Assembly (NCBI GenBank): GCA_001899285.1
Contig: MKWA01000015.1
Span: 78,944-142,943, forward strand
Reading direction: 5' to 3'
DNA length: 64,000 nucleotides
From: Rhizobiales bacterium 64-17
GTDB lineage: Bacteria > Pseudomonadota > Alphaproteobacteria > Rhizobiales > Xanthobacteraceae
Translations under genes and position numbers: made by a program
Shown here: positions 9,393-18,973 of the stretch, piece after piece
Numbering within the stretch: the first letter of the stretch is position 1
Layout: every line of letters starts with the position of its first letter
The notes under the pieces: model-generated
The model's input: only the letters and a program-made list of their open reading frames with translations
Databases searched by the model: none
What the model was told of the DNA's origin: nothing

Positions 9393-10564
9393 GATGCGGT
9401 GCCTGTTTGCGGCGTCTTCACCGTCACGGCGCGGTTGCGTTGCAGCTTGAAGAAACCATCGGTGACGATGCGCTCGCCCGGCTTGAGGCCGGCGTCGATC
9501 ACGGTGATGTTTCCGGCCATGGGTCCGAGCGTGACGGAACGATCCTCCGCTTTGCTGCCTGTTGTGATGACCCAGACATAGACGCCATGCGGGCCGCGCT
9601 GGATCGCGGTGTTGGGAATGGCGACGACGCCGGTGCGGGTGGAGAGCAGGATTCGCGCGTTGACGAACTCGCCCGGCCACAACACGTCATCGGTGTTCGG
9701 GAACGTCGCCTTCAGGCGGATCGTCGCCGTGGTCTGGTCGATGATGTTGTCCACCAGCAGCAACGTCCCCCTGGACAGTTGCCGGCGGTTGTCGCGATCG
9801 AAGGCGAGCACTTCGACCGGCCCGCGTTTCATCGCCGCGCGGACGGTATCGAGGAACTGGGCGGGGAGGGTGAACATCACCGCCGCCGGCTGCGTCTGGG
9901 TGACGATGGCGAGCGGCGTCTGGTCGCTGGCATGGATGATGTTGCCCGGATCGACCTGCCGGACGCCGATGCGTCCGGCGACCGGCGCGCGGATTGTGGT
10001 GTAATCGAGCTGGGTCTGCGCGCTTTCGATCGCCGCGATGTCGGCGGCGATCTGCGCGCGGGTCTGGTCGACCTTCGCCTGCTGCTGATCGACGTTCTGC
10101 TGCGACTCGAAACTTTTCAGCGCCAGCGTCTTGAAGCGTTCGAGGTCTTTTTGCGCGGCGATCAGATTGGCGTCGTCCTGCGCTTTTTTCGCCGTGGCCT
10201 GATCGAGTGCGGCCTGGAACAGCCGTGGATCGATCTTCGCCAGGATCTGGCCGGCGTCCACATGCTGACCTTCCTCAAACAGCACGTCCTGCAGCTTGCC
10301 ATCGACCTGGGAATGGATTGCCACGGTGCGTGACGCCAGCACGCTGCCGAGGCCGTCGGCGAAGATGGGCACGTCCGACGGCTGGGTCGTCACGGCGTCG
10401 ACCTCGAGCGGGGCCGGCGGCGGTGCGGCGTTCGCGTGTACGGCTCCGCGCCGGGCAAAAAAGAAGCCGAGGCCGACGATAGCCAGCATCAGCAGTATGC
10501 TGACGGCGACCTTGAGGCGTGCGGGCCTGCCCGAAGGGGGTTCATGTGGAACTGGATCAGCCAT
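9389..10564 (-). CDS. RND efflux periplasmic adaptor (MdtA/HlyD-like)
   Basis: This membrane fusion protein links the adjacent RND pump to an outer-membrane channel. It has 391 aa: a short cytoplasmic N-terminus, one membrane anchor (residues 19-37, VAVSILLMLAIVGLGFFFA), and a lipoyl-type half motif (SQVDGKLQDVLFEEGQHVDAGQ). An alpha-hairpin of about 90 residues rich in Gln/Ala/Lys (ATAKKAQDDANLIAAQKDLE onward) comes next, then the second lipoyl half (IRAPVAGRIGVRQVDPGN) and beta-barrel domains. It is first in a two-gene operon whose stop overlaps the pump start by 4 bp. The 5' flank faces the ilvB leader region, so two divergent promoters share 10565-10780. Confidence 0.92.
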   Translation of the reverse strand: MADPVPHEPPSGRPARLKVAVSILLMLAIVGLGFFFARRGAVHANAAPPPAPLEVDAVTTQPSDVPIFADGLGSVLASRTVAIHSQVDGKLQDVLFEEGQHVDAGQILAKIDPRLFQAALDQATAKKAQDDANLIAAQKDLERFKTLALKSFESQQNVDQQQAKVDQTRAQIAADIAAIESAQTQLDYTTIRAPVAGRIGVRQVDPGNIIHASDQTPLAIVTQTQPAAVMFTLPAQFLDTVRAAMKRGPVEVLAFDRDNRRQLSRGTLLLVDNIIDQTTATIRLKATFPNTDDVLWPGEFVNARILLSTRTGVVAIPNTAIQRGPHGVYVWVITTGSKAEDRSVTLGPMAGNITVIDAGLKPGERIVTDGFFKLQRNRAVTVKTPQTGTAS

Positions 10565-10731
10565 GGCAGTCCGATGCTCGACATTGCGGACGCGGCAGGT
10601 CCGGGTCGGCGGCCAGCCGCGGCCGGCAGGGATTGTGCCATCGTTTTCCCCTGAGGCGTGTTGTCGCAGTATTTCTATTTGATGAAATCGCCTTAATGTT
10701 CCGGGGCTTGCTGCATTGCCATACGTTTTGC

Positions 10732-10759
10732 TTGACGCCGGACCGGCATGTGCCTAATT
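10732..10759 (+). promoter_or_regulatory. Putative sigma-70 promoter of the ilvB leader transcript
   Basis: TTGACG (10732-10737) and CTAATT (10754-10759) are separated by 16 bp and lie about 30 bp upstream of the leader-peptide ATG at 10790. The -35 is near consensus and the -10 is weak. The placement fits a short leader transcript that covers the peptide and attenuator. The transcription start is not shown by the sequence. Confidence 0.45.
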
Positions 10760-10789
10760 TCCCGCGCAATGATCAATCTAGAGATCGGC

Positions 10790-10846
10790 ATGTCTCGCAA
10801 TATTATTACCGCAACGGTAAGCGCCAGGGTGCTGCAGGGGGTCTGA
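10790..10846 (+). CDS. ilvB leader peptide (attenuation peptide)
   Basis: A short reading frame encodes MSRNIITATVSARVLQGV, 18 aa followed by TGA. Seven of 18 codons are for the branched-chain end products: Ile-Ile at positions 5-6, Val at 10, 14 and 18, and Leu at 15. It lies just upstream of a mutually exclusive hairpin set ending in a T-run and about 100 bp before ilvB. This is the classical arrangement for ribosome-mediated attenuation of a branched-chain amino acid operon: scarcity of charged tRNA(Ile/Val/Leu) stalls the ribosome and favours the antiterminator. It is too short for normal gene callers. A weak purine-rich site (AGAG) precedes the ATG. Confidence 0.85.
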   Translation: MSRNIITATVSARVLQGV

Positions 10847-10897
10847 GAGACCCTGCCTGAAGCATCCGGCGTGCAGGGCCCCGACGGGCCTTTTTTA
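10834..10897 (+). terminator. ilvB transcription attenuator
   Basis: Three competing segments are visible. GCAGGG (10834-10839) can pair with CCCTGC (10851-10856) to form the first hairpin, which spans the leader stop. CCCTGC can instead pair with the second GCAGGG (10873-10878), acting as antiterminator. GGCCC (10877-10881) pairs with GGGCC (10886-10890) around CGAC, and T-run 10891-10896 follows directly, forming an intrinsic terminator. The shared GCAGGG/GGCCC bases make antiterminator and terminator exclusive. Transcription would stop 50 bp before ilvB unless ribosomes stall on the leader peptide. Confidence 0.82.
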
Positions 10898-10946
10898 TTG
10901 GCGAAATGGTCGCCCAGCGGGCGAATGAGTGTGGAAGGACAGAGCG

Positions 10947-12707
10947 ATGTCACGGGAAATGACCGGCGCGGAGATGGTGATCGCGGCGATGGCCGATCAG
11001 GGGGTCGAGCATCTGTTCGGCTATCCGGGCGGCGCGGTGCTGCCGATCTATGACGCCATTTTCCAGCAGCAGCAGGTCCAGCACATCCTCGTCCGCCACG
11101 AGCAGGGCGCGGTGCATGCGGCTGAAGGCTATGCGCGCTCGACCGGCAAGGTCGGCTGCGTGCTCGTCACCTCCGGTCCTGGCGCCACCAATGCGGTGAC
11201 GGGCCTGACCGACGCACTGTGCGACTCGATTCCGCTGGTGGTCATCACCGGGCAGGTGCCGACGCATCTGATCGGCAACGACGCGTTCCAGGAATGCGAC
11301 ACGGTCGGCATCACGAGGCCCTGCACCAAGTACAACTATCTGGTGAAGTCGGTTGACGACCTGCCGCGCATCCTGCACGAGGCATTCCACATCGCCGCCA
11401 GCGGCCGGCCCGGCCCGGTGGTGGTCGATATCCCGAAGGACGTGCAGTTCGCCAAGGGGCTGTATTCGCGGCCGACCGAGTTCGCGCACAAGGGCTACAA
11501 GCCGAAGGTCGATGGCGATCCGGCGCGGATCAAGGCCGCGGTGGAGCTGATGGCGCACGCCAAGCGGCCGGTGTTCTACACCGGCGGCGGCGTGATCAAT
11601 TCCGGTCCGGAAGCGACCAAGCTGCTGCGCGAATTCGTCAAGGAAACCGGTTTCCCGATCACCTCGACGCTGATGGGCCTCGGCGCCTATCCGGCGAGCG
11701 GGCCGCAGTGGCTCGGCATGCTCGGCATGCACGGCACCTACGAAGCCAACATGGCGATGCACGATTGCGACGTGATGATCTGCATCGGCGCGCGCTTCGA
11801 CGACCGCATCACCGGCCGTCTCGACGCGTTCGCGCCCTATGCGCGCAAGATCCACGTCGATATCGATGCCTCGTCGATCAACAAGAACGTCAAGGTCGAT
11901 ATCCCGATCGTCGGCGATTGCGCGCATGTGATGCGCGACATGCTCAAGGTCTGGCGCAGCATGGCGCCGAAGGCTAACGAGAAGGCGCGCAAGGAGTGGC
12001 AGGGCAAGATCGACCGCTGGCGGTCGCGCAAGTCGCTCGCGTATCGTGTGTCGGATAGCATCATCAAGCCGCAATACGCGATCCAGCGGCTCTACGAACT
12101 GACCAAGGACCGTGACACCTACATCACCACGGAAGTGGGCCAGCATCAGATGTGGGCGGCGCAGTTCTACGGCTTCCAGGAGCCGAACCGCTGGATGACG
12201 TCCGGCGGCCTCGGCACCATGGGCTACGGCCTGCCGGCCGCGGTCGGCGTGCAGCTCGCGCATCCGAAGTCGCTGGTGATCGACATCGCCGGCGAGGCGT
12301 CGGTGCTGATGACCATGCAGGAGATTTCGACGGCGGTGCAGTACCGCCTGCCGATCAAGATCTTCATCCTGAACAATCAATACATGGGCATGGTGCGCCA
12401 GTGGCAGGAGTTGCTGCATGGCGGGCGCTATTCGGAAAGCTACAGCGAGGCGCTGCCGGACTTCGTCAAGCTCGCCGAGGCGTATCACGCGGTCGGCATC
12501 CGCTGTGAGAAGCCGGGCGATCTCGACGGTGCGATCAAGGAGATGATCGACGTCAACAAGCCGGTGATCTTCGACTGCGTCGTCGATCAGAAGGAAAACT
12601 GCTTCCCGATGATTCCGTCGGGCCGCGCGCACAACGAGATGATCCTCGGCGACGCCGCCGAGAAGCTCGACGAAGCGATCACCGAAGAAGGAAAGATGCT
12701 GGTGTGA
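10947..12707 (+). CDS. ilvB: Acetolactate synthase, large catalytic subunit
   Basis: This ThDP-, FAD- and Mg-dependent enzyme condenses two pyruvates, or pyruvate and 2-oxobutyrate, in the first common step of valine/leucine/isoleucine synthesis. The 586-aa protein shows the N-terminal ThDP-pyrimidine domain with HLFGYPGGAVLPIYD, the activating Glu in VRHEQGAVHAAEGYAR, the central FAD domain (ARFDDRITGRLDAFAP), and the C-terminal ThDP site (GEASVLMTMQEISTA to ILNNQYMGMVRQW). In the usual GDG motif the middle Asp is Glu here (AGEAS). ATG 10947 is chosen because AAGGA lies 7 bp upstream; an in-frame GTG at 10929 is an alternative. Transcription is probably attenuated by the upstream leader. The regulatory subunit gene follows after a repeat-filled gap. 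Confidence 0.95.
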   Translation: MSREMTGAEMVIAAMADQGVEHLFGYPGGAVLPIYDAIFQQQQVQHILVRHEQGAVHAAEGYARSTGKVGCVLVTSGPGATNAVTGLTDALCDSIPLVVITGQVPTHLIGNDAFQECDTVGITRPCTKYNYLVKSVDDLPRILHEAFHIAASGRPGPVVVDIPKDVQFAKGLYSRPTEFAHKGYKPKVDGDPARIKAAVELMAHAKRPVFYTGGGVINSGPEATKLLREFVKETGFPITSTLMGLGAYPASGPQWLGMLGMHGTYEANMAMHDCDVMICIGARFDDRITGRLDAFAPYARKIHVDIDASSINKNVKVDIPIVGDCAHVMRDMLKVWRSMAPKANEKARKEWQGKIDRWRSRKSLAYRVSDSIIKPQYAIQRLYELTKDRDTYITTEVGQHQMWAAQFYGFQEPNRWMTSGGLGTMGYGLPAAVGVQLAHPKSLVIDIAGEASVLMTMQEISTAVQYRLPIKIFILNNQYMGMVRQWQELLHGGRYSESYSEALPDFVKLAEAYHAVGIRCEKPGDLDGAIKEMIDVNKPVIFDCVVDQKENCFPMIPSGRAHNEMILGDAAEKLDEAITEEGKMLV

Positions 12708-12712
12708 TGATG

Positions 12713-12820
12713 GCCTCATGCTGAGGAGCGCGCAAAGCGCGCGTCTCGAAGCATGAGGCCGCCTCGTCCTTCGAGACGCCCGCCTTCGCTCAGGCTTCGG
12801 CGGGCTCCTCAGGATGAGGC
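12713..12820. repeat. Tandem pair of palindromic repeats between ilvB and ilvN
   Basis: Two related imperfect palindromes lie side by side. The first runs from CCTCATGCTGAGGAGCGCGC to GCGTCTCGAAGCATGAGG. The second is in opposite orientation, from CCTCGTCCTTCGAGACGC to GGGCTCCTCAGGATGAGG. Each can fold into a long stem. The CTGAGGAGC ... CGTCTCGAAG core recurs after ilvC (14586-14723), so this is a dispersed genomic repeat family of the kind frequent in Bradyrhizobium relatives. It fills almost the whole ilvB-ilvN gap and could alter read-through or mRNA stability. Confidence 0.8.
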
Positions 12821-12854
12821 GGATCGGCAGCGATGAATGAAGAGGACCACGACC

Positions 12855-13409
12855 GTGAACGCAAACGTGACGACAAGCACCTCGCACTATCCGAGCGCCC
12901 CGGTGGCGCAGAAGAACGAGACCCACACCCTCTCGGTGCTGGTCGATAACGAGCCGGGCGTGCTGGCGCGGGTGATCGGCCTGTTCTCCGGCCGCGGCTA
13001 CAACATCGAGTCGCTCACGGTGTCGGAAACCGAACACCGGAAGCACTTGTCGCTTATTACCATCGTCACCACCGGCACCCCGATGGTGCTCGAGCAGATC
13101 AAGAACCAGCTCGACCGGCTGGTGCCCGTCCATCGTGTCGTCGACATGACCGCGACCGGCCGCGCCATCGAGCGCGAGCTGGCGATGGTCAAGGTGCGCG
13201 GCAAGGGCGAGGAGCGGGTCGAGGCGCTGCGGCTGGCGGACGCGTTCCGCGCCCGCGTCATCGACGCCTCGACCGAGAGCTTCGTGTTCGAGATCACCGG
13301 CAAGAGCGACAAGGTCGAGCAGTTCGTGACGCTGATGCTGCCGCTCGGCCTGGTCGAGGTGTCCCGGACCGGGATCGCCGCCATCGTCCGCGGCCCGGAC
13401 GGCATGTAA
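12855..13409 (+). CDS. ilvN: Acetolactate synthase, small regulatory subunit
   Basis: The 184-aa subunit binds valine and confers feedback control on IlvB. An N-terminal ACT domain (THTLSVLVDNEPGVLARV, then GLFSGRGYNIESLTV) is followed by the conserved linker (VVDMTATGRAIERELAMVKV) and the C-terminal ACT-like domain (FVFEITGKSDKVEQFV, ending SRTGIAAIVRG). GTG 12855 is preferred because AGAGGA lies 8 bp upstream; an in-frame ATG at 12837 would add six residues but lacks a good ribosome site. The first 25 residues are Thr/Ser/Pro-rich and not part of the ACT fold. The subunit name (IlvN versus IlvH) cannot be decided from sequence. Confidence 0.93.
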   Translation: MNANVTTSTSHYPSAPVAQKNETHTLSVLVDNEPGVLARVIGLFSGRGYNIESLTVSETEHRKHLSLITIVTTGTPMVLEQIKNQLDRLVPVHRVVDMTATGRAIERELAMVKVRGKGEERVEALRLADAFRARVIDASTESFVFEITGKSDKVEQFVTLMLPLGLVEVSRTGIAAIVRGPDGM

Positions 13410-13432
13410 TCGGGGCCAAAATCGCCGGATAA

Positions 13433-14578
<1,146 letters not shown>

Positions 14579-14585
14579 TCTCAGA

Positions 14586-14723
14586 CCTCATCCTGAGGAG
14601 CCTGCCGGAGCGTAAGCGACGGCGGGCGTCTCGAAGGATGAATTAACGTCGTTATCCGGCCTCATGGTTCGAGACGCGTCGCCATTGCCCGAGGGCAATG
14701 ACGCCGCTCCTCACCATGAGGCC
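14586..14723. repeat. Two palindromic repeats downstream of ilvC
   Basis: A first palindrome (14586-14641) begins CCTCATCCTGAGGAGCCTGC and ends GGCGTCTCGAAGGATGA. A second (14658-14723) begins GGCCTCATGGTTCGAGACGC and ends GCTCCTCACCATGAGGCC. They are the same family as the pair between ilvB and ilvN. The inner part of the second has a CATTGCCCGAGGGCAATG stem. They occupy most of the ilvC-to-transporter gap and may act as transcript ends. Confidence 0.78.
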
Positions 14724-14805
14724 GAACTGTTTCCGCTGATTGCTTTCGCGCGGCAAGCCGTTACGTTTGCCGGGACCCGGTGCCGCCGGGTGGGGGATTG
14801 TCCGA

Positions 14806-15621
14806 GTGGTTGCTGCGGTTTCGCTTCAGCACGTCGATATCGTGTTTCGTCTCGCCGGCGGCGGTGAATACCGCGCGGTGAGCGAGGCGTCGCTGGACGT
14901 CGCGGACGGCGAGTTCGTCGCCATCGTCGGGCCGACCGGCTGCGGCAAATCCACGCTGCTCAATGCGGCGGCGGGGCTGCTGGCGCCGGCGACCGGCGAC
15001 GTACGGATTTTCGGCGAGCGGCTTGCGGCGCTCAACCGCCAGGCCGGTTATCTGTTCCAGGCTGATGCGCTGTTTCCCTGGAAGACCGCGCTGGAGAATG
15101 TCGCGATCGGGCTGGAGATCGCCGGCACCGCGCAGACGGAGGCGCGCAGCCGCGCCCGCGACTGGCTCGGCCGCGTCGGACTTGCCAATTTCGGCGACCG
15201 CTATCCGCACATGCTGTCCGGCGGGCAGCGCAAGCGCGTCGGTCTTGCGCAGGTGCTGATCCGCGATCCGAAGATCCTGCTGATGGACGAGCCGTTCGGC
15301 CCGCTTGACGCGCAGACCCGGCAGATCATGGGCAACCAGTTGCTCGATCTGTGGAGCGCCGACCGCAAGGCGGTGCTGTTCGTCACCCACGATCTCGAAG
15401 AGGCGATCGCGTTGTCGGATCGCGTCGTCATCATGTCGGCGGGCCCGGCGGCGCATATCATCGGCGACTGGCGCATTCCGCTGGTGCGGCCGCGCGACAT
15501 CGCCGAGATCAAGCTCGATCCGGCGTTCCACGACATCCACCGCGAAATCTGGGACAAGCTCAAGACCGAGGTGATGAAGGGCTATGTCCGCACCGGCGGT
15601 GGCGCGGGAGGTGATGTATGA
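14806..15621 (+). CDS. ABC transporter ATPase, SsuB/TauB/NitT type
   Basis: This is the cytoplasmic ATPase of an importer for a small organic anion or a pyrimidine-like substrate. The 271-aa protein has Walker A (IVGPTGCGKSTLLNA), a Q-loop (GYLFQADALFPW), signature (LSGGQRKRVGLAQ), Walker B (ILLMDEPFGPLD) and H-loop (VLFVTHDLEEAI). GTG 14806 is used, with GGGGGA about 8 bp upstream. In-frame sequence further upstream overlaps the palindromic repeat and is unlikely to be coding. The permease gene overlaps the stop by 4 bp (ATGA). A binding protein lies 1.4 kb downstream beyond an opposing cupin gene. The substrate cannot be told from the ATPase. Confidence 0.88.
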   Translation: MVAAVSLQHVDIVFRLAGGGEYRAVSEASLDVADGEFVAIVGPTGCGKSTLLNAAAGLLAPATGDVRIFGERLAALNRQAGYLFQADALFPWKTALENVAIGLEIAGTAQTEARSRARDWLGRVGLANFGDRYPHMLSGGQRKRVGLAQVLIRDPKILLMDEPFGPLDAQTRQIMGNQLLDLWSADRKAVLFVTHDLEEAIALSDRVVIMSAGPAAHIIGDWRIPLVRPRDIAEIKLDPAFHDIHREIWDKLKTEVMKGYVRTGGGAGGDV

Positions 15622-16406
15622 GCCGCGTGTCGCTCACCGCGCTGCAGGTGCTGGTCGGCGTCGTCGCCCTGCTGCTGTGGCATCTGTTGAGCACCTATCC
15701 GGTGTTCGGCGTGATGCTGCTGCCGCCGTTCTTCTTCTCCAATCCGGTCGATGTCGCGCAGCGCATCGTCAAATGGTTTGTCGAGGGGACGATCTGGAAA
15801 CATCTGTGGGTGACGCTCACGGAATCCGCGCTGGCCTTCGTGATCGGATCGGTCGGCGGCGTGCTCGTCGGCTTCTGGTTCGCACGCAAGCCGGTGGTTG
15901 CGGCGGTGTTCGATCCCTATGTGAAGATGGCCAATGCACTGCCGCGCGTCGTGCTGGCGCCGATCTTCACGCTGTGGCTCGGGCTTGGCATCTGGTCCAA
16001 GGTCGCGCTCGGCGTGACGCTGGTGTTCTTCATTGTCTTCTTCAACGTCTATCAGGGCGTCAAGGAAGTGAGCCAGACCGTGCTCGCCAATGCGCGCATG
16101 CTCGGGATGAGCGAGCGGCAGTTGATGCGCCATGTCTACTGGCCGTCGGCGCTGTCGTGGATGTTCTCCTCGCTGCACACCTCGGTCGGCTTCGCGGTGG
16201 TCGGTGCGGTGGTGGGCGAATATCTCGGTGCCGCAGCCGGGCTCGGCTACCTGATCCAGCAGGCGGAAGGCACCTTCGACGTCGCCGGCGTGTTCGCCGG
16301 CATGTTCGTGCTGGCTGCGTTCGTGATCGTCATCGACGCCGTGGTGACGCTCGCGGAGACGCGTCTTTTGGTGTGGCGGCCAACCGCGGCCGAGAACCGC
16401 GGCTAG
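15618..16406 (+). CDS. ABC transporter permease, SsuC/TauC type
   Basis: The 262-aa inner-membrane protein has about six membrane segments, including LQVLVGVVALLLWHLLSTYP near the N-terminus and VFAGMFVLAAFVIVIDAVVT near the C-terminus. The BPD_transp_1 coupling loop is recognisable (ANARMLGMSERQLMRHVYWPSA). It is the membrane partner of the overlapping ATPase and presumably of the NMT1-like binding protein at 17044. Family relatives move sulfonates, taurine, nitrate or thiamine precursors; nothing here selects among them. Confidence 0.88.
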   Translation: MSRVSLTALQVLVGVVALLLWHLLSTYPVFGVMLLPPFFFSNPVDVAQRIVKWFVEGTIWKHLWVTLTESALAFVIGSVGGVLVGFWFARKPVVAAVFDPYVKMANALPRVVLAPIFTLWLGLGIWSKVALGVTLVFFIVFFNVYQGVKEVSQTVLANARMLGMSERQLMRHVYWPSALSWMFSSLHTSVGFAVVGAVVGEYLGAAAGLGYLIQQAEGTFDVAGVFAGMFVLAAFVIVIDAVVTLAETRLLVWRPTAAENRG

Positions 16407-16417
16407 CCGCCAGCTCG

Positions 16418-16903
16418 CTATTGCAGCAGGGTCGTGTCGTTCGGCGGCTGCGGCGGCGTCTTGATCGCGATCGCCTTGAACACGCCGCTGGTCGGCTTGG
16501 TGCCGCCGTGCGCGGTGCCTTTCGGAATGATGATGAGGTCGCCGGGCTTCACATCGACTTCCTTGTCGTTGAACCAGATCTTGCCGGTCCCTTCGACGAT
16601 GTACTGAATCTCGTTGGTCTGCGGATGCAGATGCTTCGGCACATTGCCGGCCTGGATCGAGAGCGTCATGCCGTCCGCCGTCACGAAGGTCTTGGAGCGG
16701 AAGCCGGTCGGCGAGGCCGGGCCAAGATCGTCGCCGGCAAGGCTCGGGACGTTGATGATCTGCGGCGCGATGGCGTCGGCAGCCAGCGCGGTGGGCAGGA
16801 AACGGGCGGCGCCGCAGCCGGCGGCAAAAGCCAGAGCGGCGGCCAGCAGCATCGTACGTTTCGACACGGTGCTGGGCGTTTTGTTCGATCCTTGGGACGG
16901 CAT
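16418..16903 (-). CDS. Secreted cupin-domain protein
   Basis: The 161-aa precursor has a twin-basic N-terminus (SKRT) and hydrophobic segment (MLLAAALAFAAGCGAARFL), so it is probably exported or membrane-anchored. The single cupin barrel shows metal-ligand candidates HLHPQTNE with two His and one Glu, and a fourth His in GTAHGG. ATG 16903 is preferred, with AAGGAA just upstream; an open frame extends further but overlaps the divergent promoter. It lies between permease and binding-protein genes on the opposite strand, so a link with the transported compound is possible. Enzymatic role is unknown. Confidence 0.8.
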   Translation of the reverse strand: MPSQGSNKTPSTVSKRTMLLAAALAFAAGCGAARFLPTALAADAIAPQIINVPSLAGDDLGPASPTGFRSKTFVTADGMTLSIQAGNVPKHLHPQTNEIQYIVEGTGKIWFNDKEVDVKPGDLIIIPKGTAHGGTKPTSGVFKAIAIKTPPQPPNDTTLLQ

Positions 16904-17043
16904 GGGCGTTCCTTTCCGGATGACGATCACACGTCCCAACGCTATGCCCGCGCGGGGCGCATGAACAGGGGCTTCCAAACAAGCCTTCTCACGGGGAGGC
17001 CGCTCCAGTATCGTGCGCGCAACGAAAAGCGTGGAGGATACCC

Positions 17044-18054
17044 ATGAAGACCCTGATGCGCCGGCTGGCTCTCTCGCTGGCGGTGGTGGCGGGCATGACC
17101 AGCGCCGCAGTGGCACAATCCAAGGTGACGATCGCCATCGGCGGCGCCGCCTGTCTCTGCTACCTGCCGACCGTGCTGGCGAAGCAACTCGGCGAATACG
17201 ACAAGGCCGGCGTCAATGTCGAACTGGTCGATTTCAAAGGCGGCTCGCAATCGCTGACCGCGGTGATCGGCGGCAGCGCCGACGTCGTCTCCGGTTATTT
17301 CGACCACTGCGTCAATCTTGCCGCCAAGAACCAGGCGCTGCAGGCATTCGTGGTCTATGACCGCTATCCGGGCCTCGCGCTCGTGGTGTCGCCGAAGGAA
17401 ACCACCAACATCAAGTCGGTGAAGGATCTCGCCGGCAAGGCCGTGGGCGTCAGCGCGCCGGGCTCCTCGACCGACTTCTTCCTGAAATATCTGCTGTCGA
17501 AGAACGGCGTCGATCCGAACTCGGTCGGTGTGGTCGGTGTCGGTCTCGGCGCGACGGCGGTGGCGGCGATGGAGCAGGGCAAGGTGCAGGCGGCGGTGCT
17601 GCTCGATCCTGCGGTGACCGTGCTGCAGAACCGCAACAAGGATCTCAAGATCCTCAGCGACACGCGCACCCAGCACGACACGCTGGAGGTGTTCGGCGGT
17701 GAATATCCGGGCGGCGCGCTCTATACCAAGGCGAGCTGGATCGAGGCGCATCCGAAGGAGACGCAGGCACTGGCGACCGCGATCGTCAACACGCTGAAGT
17801 GGATCCACTCGCATACGCCGGAAGAGATCATGGCGAAGATGCCGCCGGAACTGGTCGGCGCCGACAAGGCCGGCTATCTCGCGGCGCTCAAGAACACGAT
17901 CCCGATGTATTCTGAAACCGGCCTGATGGACCCGAAGGGCGCGCAGGCCGTGCTCGCCGTGTTCAGCCAGTCGTCGGCCGAGGTGAAGAACGCGAAGATC
18001 GATCTGTCGAAGACCTACACCAACAAGTTCGTCGAGGCGGCGGGCAAGAAGTAG
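17044..18054 (+). CDS. ABC transporter substrate-binding protein, NMT1/SsuA-like
   Basis: The 336-aa periplasmic protein has a signal peptide ending near residue 24 (MTSAAVAQ) and the NMT1/THI5-type fold. Landmarks are IAIGGAACLCYLPTVLAKQL, FKGGSQSLTAVIGGSADVV, and a paired hinge region KSVKDLAGKAVGVSAPGSS. It presumably delivers substrate to the SsuC-type permease encoded upstream. GGAGG precedes the ATG closely. The two cysteines in ACLCYLP are unusual for a periplasmic binding pocket. Thiamine-precursor, nitrate and sulfonate binding are all possible, and motif reading alone does not separate them. Confidence 0.88.
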   Translation: MKTLMRRLALSLAVVAGMTSAAVAQSKVTIAIGGAACLCYLPTVLAKQLGEYDKAGVNVELVDFKGGSQSLTAVIGGSADVVSGYFDHCVNLAAKNQALQAFVVYDRYPGLALVVSPKETTNIKSVKDLAGKAVGVSAPGSSTDFFLKYLLSKNGVDPNSVGVVGVGLGATAVAAMEQGKVQAAVLLDPAVTVLQNRNKDLKILSDTRTQHDTLEVFGGEYPGGALYTKASWIEAHPKETQALATAIVNTLKWIHSHTPEEIMAKMPPELVGADKAGYLAALKNTIPMYSETGLMDPKGAQAVLAVFSQSSAEVKNAKIDLSKTYTNKFVEAAGKK

Positions 18055-18076
18055 CGGTTTTAACGAACGGAGTGTC

Positions 18077-18110
18077 AACGCGGCGGAGGTCTCTCCGCCG
18101 CGTTTCTGTT
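18077..18110 (+). terminator. Intrinsic terminator after the binding protein gene
   Basis: An 11-bp perfect stem, ACGCGGCGGAG (18078-18088) with CTCCGCCGCGT (18093-18103), closes a GTCT loop and is followed by TTTCTGTT. It lies 23 bp after the binding-protein stop, so it ends that transcript before the pdxY-like gene. Confidence 0.85.
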
Positions 18111-18121
18111 AGAGTGACGCG

Positions 18122-18973
18122 ATGATGCTGCTCTCGATCCAGTCGCATGTGGCCTATGGCCATGTCGGCAATGCCGCCGCCGTATTCCCGTTGCAGCGGC
18201 TCGGTATCGAGGTTCTGCCGGTGCACACGGTGCAGTTCGCGAGCCATGTCGGTTACGGCCCGCCGCAGGGCAGCGTGATGGACGCGGCGGCACTTGGCGC
18301 GGTGATCGACGGGCTCGAAGCGCGTGGCGCGTTGGCGCGTTGCGACGGTGTTCTTAGCGGCTATCTCGGCTCGCCAGCGCTCGGCGCGGTGGTGCTCGAC
18401 GCGGTCGTGCGGGTGCGGCGGCACAATCCGCGCGCGGTCTATTGCTGCGATCCGGTGATCGGCGATATCGACGGCGGCATCTATGTTGCGCCGGAGATTG
18501 TCGCATTCTTTCGCGACTGCGCGATCCCGCAGGCGACGATCGTTACACCCAATGCGTTCGAGCTTGCGGAAATTTCCGGACGGGCGATCGAGACGCTCAA
18601 CGATGCGAAGGCGGCGATCGTGCATCTGCAACGGCAGGGGCCGCGGGTGGTGCTCGCCACCTCGCTGCATCTTGCCGATACGCCAAAGAACATGATGGAC
18701 GTGGTGGTGGCGGACGGCGCTCGCGTGGCGCGCGTGCGAACGCCGTTGCTGCCGGGTGTTCTGCACGGCACCGGCGATCTGATCGCCGCGCTGTTCACCG
18801 CGCATTATCTGCGCACCGGGGTCGCGGAGCGCGCGGCGGAGGCGGCTGTGTCGTCGGTGTATGGCGTGATCGCTCGCACCTTGTCCGAGCGGCGCGCGGA
18901 ATTGGCGCTGGTCGTGGCACAGGACGAGTTCGTTGCGCCGACGCGCGGCTTTATTGCGGAGCCGGTATCATGA
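18122..18973 (+). CDS. pdxY: Pyridoxal kinase, PdxY-like
   Basis: This ribokinase-superfamily enzyme phosphorylates pyridoxal to PLP in the B6 salvage route. The 283-aa protein has the PdxY/PdxK opening (SIQSHVAYGHVGNAAAVFPL), GVLSGYLGSP, YCCDPVIGDIDGGIYV, TPNAFELAEISG and a C-terminal GTGD motif (LHGTGDLIAALF) that supplies the catalytic Asp and anion hole. Length and motif order fit the family. The stop overlaps the following Nudix gene by 4 bp (ATGA), so the pair is co-translated. A PdxK-like hydroxymethylpyrimidine activity is also possible. Confidence 0.88.
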   Translation: MMLLSIQSHVAYGHVGNAAAVFPLQRLGIEVLPVHTVQFASHVGYGPPQGSVMDAAALGAVIDGLEARGALARCDGVLSGYLGSPALGAVVLDAVVRVRRHNPRAVYCCDPVIGDIDGGIYVAPEIVAFFRDCAIPQATIVTPNAFELAEISGRAIETLNDAKAAIVHLQRQGPRVVLATSLHLADTPKNMMDVVVADGARVARVRTPLLPGVLHGTGDLIAALFTAHYLRTGVAERAAEAAVSSVYGVIARTLSERRAELALVVAQDEFVAPTRGFIAEPVS

